From: JAIOQJ01 sp963718635
GTDB taxonomy: Bacteria > Planctomycetota > Planctomycetia > Gemmatales > Gemmataceae
Direction: 5' to 3'
Assembly (NCBI GenBank): GCA_963718635.1
Contig: OY970367.1
Location: forward strand, 1,426,001-1,490,000
Length of the DNA: 64,000 nucleotides
Numbering within the stretch: the first letter of the stretch is position 1; the number at the start of each line of letters is the position of its first letter. Below the pieces are notes generated by a model. The model ran no database searches, was not told where the DNA came from, and worked only from the letters and a program-made list of their open reading frames with translations. The position numbers were made by a program, and so were the translations under genes. Shown in pieces: positions 36,025 through 44,077 of this stretch.

Positions 36025-37356
36025 TCACACCTTCGCAAACAGCCGGCGTGGGCGGAAGTTTTCCAGTTGGATCAGTCCCAACTCCTCGTGCAGGTATCGT
36101 CGCGAGTACGTAGTGATACTCGAACCTCGCACGCGATGCTTCCGGCCCAGCCACCGACGCAGCCTACAGCGCACGTGATCCATCAGTGTCGCATAGACCT
36201 CCGTTACCGGACCGTAACAAAAGTAGTTGGCCCAACCTCTTAGGACCGAGTTCAGGCTTCCCACAAGTTCTTCGGTTTCCCGGCACGTCGTTCGCCCTCG
36301 GGTCATCTCGCTGACCTTCGCGGTCATGGCTCCGATCTTCTTATCCGACGGTCGTGGGCTGATATACGCACGACCGTTCCTACGCGAGTAACACCGCCCG
36401 AACGTGTAGCCTAAGAACGTGAACGTCTCTTCCGGCAGAACACACCGCCGCGTCTTCTTCTCGTTGACCGTCAACCGCAGCTTCCCCATGATCTCACGCA
36501 TCTCGACCATCGCCTCGTCGGCTAGGCCTCCCGGCGTGCAGATCACGAAGTCGTCCGCATAGTTCACGATGCGAGCGTCCAAACGCCTTTGGTGACCTTG
36601 GACCTTCCAGGCCAGAATGAAGCGACGCATATACAGATTCGCCAACAGCGGAGACAAGACCCCTCCTTGCGGAGTGCCCCTCCCCTCGTCCTTGTTGCGG
36701 GTCGTCCGCGTCTTCCGCCCACGCTCGTCCGTTTCCTCGACCGCCGCTTCCAGCCATTGTTTGATGACGTGAAGCACGTGTCGATCCACGATCCGACGCG
36801 ACACCGACTTCATCAGCTCGGCGTGCGGAATGCTGTCGAAGTAGCCGCTCAAGTCCGCGTCAACCACCTCCGTATAGCCATCGTCCAACAGCGCTTGCAC
36901 CGCTTTCACAGCGTCGTGAGCGCCTATCCCCGTCCGGTAAGCGTGTTGCTCCGGCTGCAGGTCCGCCTCGAAGATCGGTTCGAGTATCAACACTGCCGCC
37001 ATCTGCGCCACTCGGTCCCGTATCGTCGGTATGCCCAGCGGTCGTTGTTTCCCATCGGCCTTCGGAATCCATACCCGTCGAACCGCCTGGGGCTTGTACG
37101 TCCGCGTCTTCAACTCTTCCGCCAGTTCCCCAAGCCACTTCGCCGGACCGTACGTCGTGATGTCTTCGAACGTCTGACCGTCCACCCCCGCTGCTCCGTC
37201 GTTCGCTCGGCAACGAGCGTAGGCGTGCATCAGAACGTCCATCCGATACATCTTGTCGTACAGCGCATAGAAGCGGAACTCAGGTTCAGCTTTCGCTTTC
37301 GTGTGTAGTGCCGTCCGAAGCTTCTCAACCTTTTCCGGTGGGGTTGGTAGAAACAT
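36025..37356 (-). CDS. ltrA: Group II intron reverse transcriptase/maturase
   Basis: The intron-encoded protein reverse-transcribes the intron and assists splicing. The 443-residue protein has an RT domain with QRPLGIPTIRDRVAQMAAV, EADLQPEQHAYRTGIGAHDA, GTPQGGVLSPLLANLYM and the catalytic IVNYADDFVICTPG (YADD). A maturase X domain follows (RGWANYFCYGPVTEVYATLM). No HNH endonuclease domain follows, typical of shorter bacterial introns. ATG 37356 with GAGGG 6 bases upstream is the start; a longer frame upstream lies within intron RNA. All catalytic residues are intact, so the intron may be active. Confidence 0.93.
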   Translation of the reverse strand: MFLPTPPEKVEKLRTALHTKAKAEPEFRFYALYDKMYRMDVLMHAYARCRANDGAAGVDGQTFEDITTYGPAKWLGELAEELKTRTYKPQAVRRVWIPKADGKQRPLGIPTIRDRVAQMAAVLILEPIFEADLQPEQHAYRTGIGAHDAVKAVQALLDDGYTEVVDADLSGYFDSIPHAELMKSVSRRIVDRHVLHVIKQWLEAAVEETDERGRKTRTTRNKDEGRGTPQGGVLSPLLANLYMRRFILAWKVQGHQRRLDARIVNYADDFVICTPGGLADEAMVEMREIMGKLRLTVNEKKTRRCVLPEETFTFLGYTFGRCYSRRNGRAYISPRPSDKKIGAMTAKVSEMTRGRTTCRETEELVGSLNSVLRGWANYFCYGPVTEVYATLMDHVRCRLRRWLGRKHRVRGSSITTYSRRYLHEELGLIQLENFRPRRLFAKV

Positions 37357-37887
37357 GTCAATCCCTCGGGCTGTCGCTTCTTTCGACACCGTACAAGAAC
37401 TGAGGCCCCTTCCCTCCACCGGCATTACCCGGCTTCAACGGTACTACGAGCCCCTCCGCCACCTGACTTGGCCCGGCCTCTCCCTCGCGGGTCTCCGGTT
37501 GATCGTCACACGCGATCACCAAGCAGGCTTCCCGTGTTGCATGGTCTTCCTTTGAGAGCGTGCTGTCGCCCTTACTCCGGCAGGAGAAGCAACCCATTCG
37601 TTTTCGGTGCGATTGAACTCCGCACCTGGAGTCTGTGGTTGCTTCCGGCGGCCTTCCCCTTCGCGGCACAGGGTCGGCTCCTGCATCACTCGTTTTCGGA
37701 GCTTGCTGGCGTTCACGTTACATTACGGCCCACTCTCTCGCGGAGTCACTGTATGACCCTTTCCATCCAAGGCTCCGACGGCTTCGTTGCCTCCACCGCC
37801 GCTTGGATTGCTACCGGTCGGAAAACGACTAAACTTACCGGGTGGGACTTTCACCCACTGAAAAACCATACCTTCTCACGGCGCACA

Positions 37888-38320
37888 CCGCGACGCGAAG
37901 GCTCTGCGCAGCGGCTAAAGAAGTCTCGTTTAACGCACTTTTCAGAAAATCCCATGTACTAGCTTAGGCGCGCTGTTTTGAAGGAAACCTTTTTAGAGCG
38001 TCAAGCTCGCCGGCGCTGTCATTCGCGCGTCCTAACGAGCGCGGCCACGTTGAACTTCACAGCGATTTGAGAAAGAGCCATCCAATTAGCATCGGTGGTT
38101 CTCGCTTACTCGTCCGCGGCGATACGGCGCTCGGCACAAAGAGCCGCGCACGCAGTAAGCGTCAACTCTTGATCGCAATAATGATCGAACGCGTATAGAA
38201 TGAGAGATAGCTTGCTTGACGGCGATGGCGGCGGGTGTAATCATAAAGAGACACCCAACGCCCAACCCCGCCGGTTTTGCATTTTCGAAAATTCGAACAC
38301 GTTCCACGAGAAGAGCTTCC
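37888..38320. other. Upstream flank of the intron, no gene
   Basis: Between the intron 5' end and the next lipoprotein gene there is a partial GCGACGCGAAGGC repeat (about 37888-37915). No reading frame here has family resemblance. The promoter of the 38321-42252 operon probably lies in the last 150 bases. Confidence 0.45.
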
Positions 38321-38959
38321 ATGACGTTCGTGAATCGGTTGATTCTGTCCGGCGCTGCCGGGATGTTCGCGCTGCTCTTATTCGCCGGCTGCCGGCCCAA
38401 TGATCCCATTTCGAAGACCACGGAACCCCGGATCGACTATGCCAATGCCGATCGCCTCAAGCAGGTGCAGGCGATGCCGGAGCCAGCCGGGAATGCCGAG
38501 AAAATAGCCACGCGCACGCTCGGTGCCATCTCGGAGAACGAAGAGGGCGCTTCCTGGTTTTTCAAAATGCGCGGCCCGGCCGAGGAAGTTGGCAAGCAGG
38601 AGTCCGCCTTCGATAGCCTGCTGGCATCAGTCGATTTCACTAAGCAACGGGATAAGCCGGTGAACTGGCAGATGCCCGAAGGCTGGCACGAAGGACCCGA
38701 CAAAGGCCGTTATGCCACACTGGTTACCGGCCCGGCCGTAGATGCGGTTGAAGTAAGTGTGATGCGCGTCGGCGGCAGCCTTCTCGACAACGTCAATCGT
38801 TGGCGCGGCGAGGTCGGGCTGGAGAAGATCACGGCCGACGACCTGAAAACCTGCACGCGTGAAGTCACCACCAAACAAGGTAAAAAGTTGATGCGGGTCG
38901 ATGTCAGCGGCATGGCCAAACCTGGGCCAGCTATGGCCCCCTTCATGAAGGGTAAATAG
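38321..38959 (+). CDS. Secreted lipoprotein, unknown function
   Basis: A 212-residue protein. The N-terminus MTFVNRLILSGAAGMFALLL is followed by the lipobox FAGC at about 25, so it is an anchored envelope lipoprotein. The mature part has ENEEGASWFFKMRGPAEEVG, a WQMPEGW segment and a C-terminal KLMRVDVSGMAKPGPAM, with no enzyme motif I recognise. ATG 38321 with GAGAAGAG upstream is preferred to longer starts. It ends 56 bp before the cytochrome c assembly gene and is likely co-transcribed, which suggests a role near that system (inference). Confidence 0.75.
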   Translation: MTFVNRLILSGAAGMFALLLFAGCRPNDPISKTTEPRIDYANADRLKQVQAMPEPAGNAEKIATRTLGAISENEEGASWFFKMRGPAEEVGKQESAFDSLLASVDFTKQRDKPVNWQMPEGWHEGPDKGRYATLVTGPAVDAVEVSVMRVGGSLLDNVNRWRGEVGLEKITADDLKTCTREVTTKQGKKLMRVDVSGMAKPGPAMAPFMKGK

Positions 38960-39015
38960 AGCTTGCCGCTCTTTGCCTTTTCTCCTCTTCCGACGACTTT
39001 CTGCGGAGCCATCCG

Positions 39016-42000
39016 ATGATTCATAACGATGCGGACTTGAACGGCTCAGCCGCCGACGGCGACCTGTCGCACATCTCCTTTCGGCAGATGGCGCTGAAGG
39101 CCCTGCGGCCGCTGGCTTCGCTTCAAGTGACGATCGTGCTCTTTTCGCTCGGCCTGGTGCTCGTCTTCTTCGGCACCCTGGCACAGATGAACGAGGGCAT
39201 CTGGACCGTCGTCGATAAGTACTTCCGCTCCGGCTTTGTCTGGATCCCTTTCCAACTGACAGCCCAGTTTTTGCGCATCTTTTTCGAAGGCAGCCCAGAT
39301 GCCTACTGGAAAGGCGCCTTTCCCTTCCCCGGCGGCTGGACCATCGGCCTGCTGATGCTCATCAATCTCACCGCGGCGCACCTTGTACGATTCCGCCTTA
39401 CCTGGAAGCGCTCGGGGATCCATATCATCCATGCCGGCATGATGGTGCTGATGATCTCTGAATTGATCACCGGCATTTATGCGGTGGAAGCGACCATGAC
39501 GCTGACGCTGAACGAGAGCAGCAACATCATCGACGAAACGCTTTCCACCGAGATTGCCATCACCAATGCGATTGATCAAACGTCGAACGAGGTGGTAAAG
39601 ATTCCGGGTTCACTGCTGAAGCATCCTGGAGTCATCACGGACGTAAATCTGCCAGTCGATGTCGAAGTGCTGCACTATTGGAAGAACTCCAACCTGGAAT
39701 CGCGAGGTGGGCCTCCGCCCGATGAATCGTGGACGTTTCTGCCAAGCCTGCATTCCTCATTTCGTCTGGCGGAGCGGCCTGAGAGTGCTGGCGTCGATCA
39801 AGATCAGCATGGCGATGCCGTGGCCGTGCGTGTCAACGTTCGCAAGAAAGGGACGGAGGAATCGCTCGGGCGTTTCACGCTTTCCATCTGGTTCTACCCG
39901 AACTCGACGTTTAACCCGCGCAATATCATCTATCCCCCCTTTACGTTTACCGTAGACGGCCGCCCATACACCATTGAGTTGCGCAATAAGCGTGACTATC
40001 TTCCTTACAGTCTGCACCTCAAAAAGTTTGAACACTCAAAGTATGAAGGCACCAACACCAACAAAGATTTTGCCAGTACCGTCGATGTGATTGACCCGGC
40101 AGAAGGAGAAGGCCGGGAAGCGCACATCTGGATGAATAATCCCCTTCGATACAAAGGGCAGAGTTTCTACCAGTATATGGTCGTCGGGCAGGACGCCGGC
40201 ACTGTGTTGCAGGTCGTCCACAATCCCGGCCGGCTGCTGCCCTATATCGCATGCGCCATGGTTTCACTGGGCATGATGCTCCACTTCGGACTTCATTTGA
40301 ATGTATTCCTGAAACGGAAGAAGAAGCGCGAAGCGGAGATTCGCGAAAGCTCGGCAAACGTCGGCTACGAACGCTACCTTCCCATTGCGGTAGTAGCGCT
40401 GGCGGCCCTTTGGCTTCTCTCCAAAGCCCTTATGCCTTCGACCGAAGTTGGGCAGATGGACTATGAAGGTTTCGCTGAGTTGCCGGTGATGCATAACGGA
40501 CGTTTGAAGCCGATTGATACAGTTGCACGTACGACGCTGCAAGCGATCAGCAGCCGTTCGGAAGTGCAGGATGAAAATAAGAAGACGGTCGCCACCGCCA
40601 TTCAATGGTACATCGACGTTTTCGACTCCCCATCGCCCTTTGTCGGGAAGGCGTCCGAATATAAAGTGTTCCGCATTGATAATGATCAGGTGCTAACCTT
40701 AATGAAGCTGCAGCCGCGGCCGGAATTCTTTCGTTATTCATTGGCTGACCTCAATCCGCGCATCCAAGTCTTCGAAGCCGAGCGAAACAAGCTGCGGGAC
40801 AAAGACAGCAAGAAGTTTGACAAGCGCGATTCGAAAGTACTTGATCTTGGGAAAAAGCTTAACCTCTACGAAGAGATGCTTGAAGGCAAGACGCCCCAGC
40901 TAATCGCGCCACAGAAAGAGGGGGAAGAATGGCAAAGCTTATTCACTATCGATGGTCAAATTCAGAACACGCAGCAAGAGCGCGACGCTGCCTTTGACGA
41001 GGCGAAGGCCGATATTATGGAATTGCTGGAGCAAGGAACGCTCCGGAAGGGCATTAAGCCCGAAGAGCTTCAGGCGTTTCTGAACCGACGAATGGAACAC
41101 ATTCTTCGCCAGGATACTTCCAAACATCGCGATCGCGTCAGCGTTCAAGCGGCGAAGTTCACGGAGCTGATGCACCTTGCCAAAGAGCGGAAAGCGTTCG
41201 AGTTCAACGAGGCTCTCGCGACCTATCGTAATGACTACCTTGGGCGAATTACGACCGAGCAGAAATGGGACATGAAATTCGAAACATTCCTCAATCATTT
41301 TTCGCCATTCTATCTCTGCTCGTTCCTCTACGTTTTTGTCATCATCCTTGCCTGCTTATCATGGCTGATCTGGCGCGAACCGCTCAATCAGTCGGCTTTT
41401 GCGTTGGCCGTCTTCACCGTCGCACTGCATAGTGCCGCGTTGCTGGCGCGTATCTACTTGCAAGGCCGGCCGCCGGTGACGAATCTCTACTCGTCGGCCA
41501 TTTTCATCGGTTGGGGCGGCGTGGTACTCTGCCTCGCCTTAGAACGTGTTTACCGCAACGGTATGGGCAACGTGCTCGCCGGCGGCATGGGCGCCCTCAC
41601 CATGATGATGGCTCACTATCTGGCCGAGTCGGGCGACACGATGGAAATGCTTCAGGCCGTGCTGGACACGAACTTCTGGCTGGCGACTCATGTCACCATC
41701 GTCACGATGGGATACATGGCGACCTTTGTCGCTGGCGGCATCGGATTATTTTATATCGCCGGCGGTATCTTCACGAAGGCCGTTGATTCCGAAGTCAACA
41801 AAGTATTCGGCCAAATGCTCTATGGCGTGATCTGTTTTGCAACGCTGCTTTCCTTCACCGGCACCGTGCTCGGCGGCCTCTGGGCCGACTATTCCTGGGG
41901 CCGTTTCTGGGGCTGGGACTCGAAAGAAAATGGCGCGGTGATGGTTGTCATCTGGAATACGCTGATCTTGCACGCTCGCTGGGCCGGGCTGATCAAACTT

Positions 42001-42252
42001 CGCGGCATTGCCGTCCTAGCCTTGGTCGGCAACATGATCACCTTTTGGTCGTGGTTCGGCACGAACCAACTGGGCGCTGGTTTGCATGCTTATGGCTTCA
42101 ACACCGAACTCGCTGAGCGTTGCCGTTACTTTTGGCTCATCCATCTGGCGTTGATTAGCGTCGGGCTGCTGCCGCAAAAATATTGGCGCAGCTTCAGCGA
42201 AGAGACACTGCGCGAACGAGCGGAGAATGCACGTTCCAACCGCCGCATTTAG
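39016..42252 (+). CDS. ccsBA: Cytochrome c maturation ResB-CcsA fusion protein
   Basis: A 1078-residue membrane protein that fuses the ResB (CcsB) and CcsA halves of the system II cytochrome c assembly machine, which exports heme and attaches it to apocytochromes. The N-terminal half has ResB-like helices (LASLQVTIVLFSLGLVLVFF) and a large extracytoplasmic domain. The C-terminal third is CcsA, with six or more helices, HVTIVTMGYMATFVAGGI, and the WWD heme-binding signature WGRFWGWDSKENGAVMVV near 965. A hydrophilic insertion of about 250 residues (around 510-750) between the halves is rich in Lys/Glu. Its TAG stop lies inside a palindromic repeat. Confidence 0.88.
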   Translation: MIHNDADLNGSAADGDLSHISFRQMALKALRPLASLQVTIVLFSLGLVLVFFGTLAQMNEGIWTVVDKYFRSGFVWIPFQLTAQFLRIFFEGSPDAYWKGAFPFPGGWTIGLLMLINLTAAHLVRFRLTWKRSGIHIIHAGMMVLMISELITGIYAVEATMTLTLNESSNIIDETLSTEIAITNAIDQTSNEVVKIPGSLLKHPGVITDVNLPVDVEVLHYWKNSNLESRGGPPPDESWTFLPSLHSSFRLAERPESAGVDQDQHGDAVAVRVNVRKKGTEESLGRFTLSIWFYPNSTFNPRNIIYPPFTFTVDGRPYTIELRNKRDYLPYSLHLKKFEHSKYEGTNTNKDFASTVDVIDPAEGEGREAHIWMNNPLRYKGQSFYQYMVVGQDAGTVLQVVHNPGRLLPYIACAMVSLGMMLHFGLHLNVFLKRKKKREAEIRESSANVGYERYLPIAVVALAALWLLSKALMPSTEVGQMDYEGFAELPVMHNGRLKPIDTVARTTLQAISSRSEVQDENKKTVATAIQWYIDVFDSPSPFVGKASEYKVFRIDNDQVLTLMKLQPRPEFFRYSLADLNPRIQVFEAERNKLRDKDSKKFDKRDSKVLDLGKKLNLYEEMLEGKTPQLIAPQKEGEEWQSLFTIDGQIQNTQQERDAAFDEAKADIMELLEQGTLRKGIKPEELQAFLNRRMEHILRQDTSKHRDRVSVQAAKFTELMHLAKERKAFEFNEALATYRNDYLGRITTEQKWDMKFETFLNHFSPFYLCSFLYVFVIILACLSWLIWREPLNQSAFALAVFTVALHSAALLARIYLQGRPPVTNLYSSAIFIGWGGVVLCLALERVYRNGMGNVLAGGMGALTMMMAHYLAESGDTMEMLQAVLDTNFWLATHVTIVTMGYMATFVAGGIGLFYIAGGIFTKAVDSEVNKVFGQMLYGVICFATLLSFTGTVLGGLWADYSWGRFWGWDSKENGAVMVVIWNTLILHARWAGLIKLRGIAVLALVGNMITFWSWFGTNQLGAGLHAYGFNTELAERCRYFWLIHLALISVGLLPQKYWRSFSEETLRERAENARSNRRI

Positions 42253-42426
42253 CCCCCCGTGAATACACGGGGGGTAGCGCTTGCCCCCGGTCGCATTTCC
42301 CCGGTGAATACACCGGGGGCTTGCGAACGCCCCCGGTGTATTCACCGGGGGGCTTGCGAACGGCCCCCGGTGTATTCACCGGGGGGCTTGCGAACGGCCC
42401 CCGGTGTATTCACCGGGGGCTAAATG
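42246..42426. repeat. Tandem palindromic array CCCCCGGTGTATTCACCGGGGG
   Basis: Between the convergent ccsBA and bshB1 genes lies an array of about five GC-rich palindromes. The last three to four repeat every 34 bases with almost identical intervening GCTTGCGAAC. Outer TTTAGCCC and GGGCTAAA bound the whole. The ccsBA stop codon is the TAG of the first TTTAGCCC. A shorter relative is at 20788-20872. Confidence 0.9.
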
Positions 42427-42438
42427 CTTTGATGTGCA

Positions 42439-43221
42439 TCACCCCATAGGCAAATGATCGCGCCCGGGGATAGCGGGCGGGCTGAAGACGCCATTGCCAC
42501 CATGTGCGAGGGCCATTAGATCGCTGGCCCCGACCGGATGCGGCAGCGCGAACGATTCACCATACATGAAGCCGCATTTGGCGCCCGCGAACGTGTTAGC
42601 GCCGCTGATGAAGTGGCGCACTTTGGCAAGCCGAGCGTCGTCGAACTGCGAGGCATAGCAACTAATCGCCGCCAGCTTTTGTTCCATCGTATCAGTGATG
42701 TCGATCACAAAATTGCCATGCCAGATCCGTTGTTCGGCATCAAAGGGAAAAGGCGCATAGACGAGGTGCGGCACGCGATAGGGTGCGGTGCCTTCGAAGC
42801 GTTCATCCCATTTCGTCAATTGCGAATAGAAGCGCGATGCCTCGGCAAGCAGATGCCCTTGATGATGATCCGGCGATGCCGCCGGCGTGCGACCAGCAAC
42901 AGTGATCAGCACGCTCGGGCGCAATCTACGCAACTCGGAAGCGAGGCGAAAGCGCCCTTCGGGCGAATCCATCAAAACGCGATTGGGCAGATCGATATTG
43001 ATGCGCACTTGTACGCCCAGCGCTTGCCTGGCCGCCTCGGCCTCACGCCGACGGAGCTCGACTGTGCCGCGAGGAGTCGGCTCGCCGCTGGTCAGGTCGA
43101 TAATGCCGACGCGGTAGCCTTGCTTGACGAGCTTCGCCAGCGTGCCGCCGCAAACGATCTCGAGATCGTCCGGATGCGGCGCCACTGCCACGATATCGAG
43201 CTTCTCTTCCCGTTCCGCCAT
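42439..43221 (-). CDS. bshB1: PIG-L-family deacetylase, BshB1-like
   Basis: A 260-residue LmbE/PIG-L zinc deacetylase. The metal site is VAVAPHPDDLEIVCGGTLAK (AHPDD-like, here APHPDD), and the second His is in SPDHHQGHLLAE. The YAPFPFDAEQ... and C-terminal ISGANTFAGAKCGFMYGESF motifs match the bacillithiol branch (BshB1), which removes acetyl from GlcNAc-malate. Start ATG 43221 is the family start. No bshA or bshC gene is in the window. The substrate assignment rests on motif similarity to BshB1 and is likely but not proven. Confidence 0.85.
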   Translation of the reverse strand: MAEREEKLDIVAVAPHPDDLEIVCGGTLAKLVKQGYRVGIIDLTSGEPTPRGTVELRRREAEAARQALGVQVRINIDLPNRVLMDSPEGRFRLASELRRLRPSVLITVAGRTPAASPDHHQGHLLAEASRFYSQLTKWDERFEGTAPYRVPHLVYAPFPFDAEQRIWHGNFVIDITDTMEQKLAAISCYASQFDDARLAKVRHFISGANTFAGAKCGFMYGESFALPHPVGASDLMALAHGGNGVFSPPAIPGRDHLPMG

Positions 43222-43260
43222 GAGTTGACACCTTTGATTTTGAGTTGAAGTCCGCTACCT

Positions 43261-43306
43261 TCCCACCCTCCCCCCGGCTTTGCGGGGGGAGGGCAGGGTG
43301 GGGGGA
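43261..43306. repeat. CCCTCCCCCCGGCTTTGCGG palindrome
   Basis: One inverted-repeat element of the GC-rich family, upstream of the start of bshB1 and after the stop of the DUF559 gene. Arms CCCACCCTCCCCCC and GGGGGGAGGGCAGGGTGGG pair around GGCTTTGC. Confidence 0.8.
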
Positions 43307-43330
43307 ACGGCCCGCAGAATCACACAGCCG

Positions 43331-43684
43331 TTATTCCTGTTGGACAGCCCCTTCCAGAGCCTTTAATATCGTTACCTCAACGGCATCCCACTCTTTGAAG
43401 ACATCAATATTCCAGAAACGCAAAACGCGAAAACCCAACTCTTCTAATCGCTTTGTCCGAGACAGATCCTTGTCGCGATTTTCAGCATGCTGTCCACCAT
43501 CAAACTCCAAAATAAGCTTTGAATCCAGGCAAACAAAATCGACGATGAACGAGTCAATGGGGTGCTGTCTTCGGAAGCGATGGCCAGCGAACATTCGCAA
43601 CCGAATCTTACGCCATACAAAACGTTCCGTATCGGTCATATTTGATCGTAGTTGACGCGCTAGATCTCGTAACGGATGTCTCAT
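43331..43684 (-). CDS. DUF559 endonuclease-like protein
   Basis: A 117-residue protein of the DUF559/very-short-patch-repair-like nuclease family. The motifs are RQLRSNMTDTERFVWRKIR, FRRQHPIDSFIVDFVCLDSK, LILEFDGGQHAENRDKDLSR (acidic catalytic residues E and D), and ELGFRVLRFWNIDVFKEWDA. These proteins have a PD-(D/E)xK fold and unclear targets. ATG 43684 is the start. It is flanked on both sides by CCCTCCCCC palindromic repeats. Confidence 0.88.
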   Translation of the reverse strand: MRHPLRDLARQLRSNMTDTERFVWRKIRLRMFAGHRFRRQHPIDSFIVDFVCLDSKLILEFDGGQHAENRDKDLSRTKRLEELGFRVLRFWNIDVFKEWDAVEVTILKALEGAVQQE

Positions 43685-43745
43685 TTTTATCTGACTTTTG
43701 TTGATCTTTCGGCTTGAATTAGCTCGCTTGATTCACAAGCTCTAC

Positions 43746-43943
43746 CACCCACCCTGCCCTCCCCCCGCAAAGCCGGGGGAGGGTAAGAAAGGCTCCGCCA
43801 TATTTTTGAGACACTTCGGTCTGAACCAACTCGCTCTATTCACAAGCTCTTCCCCCCACCCTGCCCTCCCCCCGCAAAGCCGGGGGGAGGGTAAGACGGG
43901 CAGTTCCCACCCGCCCCACAAAGCCGGGGAGAGGGTAAGAAGG
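43746..43943. repeat. Three tandem CCCTCCCCCCGCAAAGCCGG repeats
   Basis: Three copies of the GC-rich palindrome (near 43757, 43862 and 43905) lie in the 393-bp gap before the DUF1549/DUF1553 gene, two in almost identical 100-base contexts (ACTCGCTCTATTCACAAGCTC-like). The remainder of the gap shows nothing else. Confidence 0.8.
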
Positions 43944-44077
43944 CGCTGTTCTCGTTTCACAAGCGCTGAACTCGATTCGCGCACTTTTGCACCCACGTCT
44001 ACACACTCTCGCGTCTTTCAGTTAATCTATGCATACGCTTCCCCATCGATTGCGCCTGTTCCCTCTGGATTTCATTC

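Larger units (their letters stand above)
35880..37886 (-). mobile_element. Group II intron encoding a reverse transcriptase
   Basis: A retroelement on the minus strand. The 5' end has the consensus GTGCG, read downward from 37886 (GTGCGCCGTGAGAAGG; two bases upstream GTGTG also fits). It is followed by the domain I segment GTGGGTGAAAGTCCCAC-like (AGTGGGTGAAAGTCCCACCC). The reverse transcriptase occupies 37356-36025. Domain V lies at 36011-35979 (GAGCCGG...CCGGTTC around a GAAA loop). The 3' boundary is not precise; I place it near 35880, at the end of the region resembling domain VI. The 5' exon is the GCGACGCGAAGGC palindromic repeat. Confidence 0.75.

Noticed and set aside
35297..36154. 285-codon minus-strand frame between glycosyltransferase and intron
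   Set aside because: It crosses several palindromic repeats and domain V of the intron and overlaps the intact glycosyltransferase gene.
35844..36178. Plus-strand frames over intron domains V and VI
   Set aside because: They are antisense of structured intron RNA and are not proteins.
42246..42426. CRISPR-like array of regularly spaced palindromes
   Set aside because: The spacers are almost identical (GCTTGCGAAC) and no cas gene is near; it is a tandem palindromic repeat.
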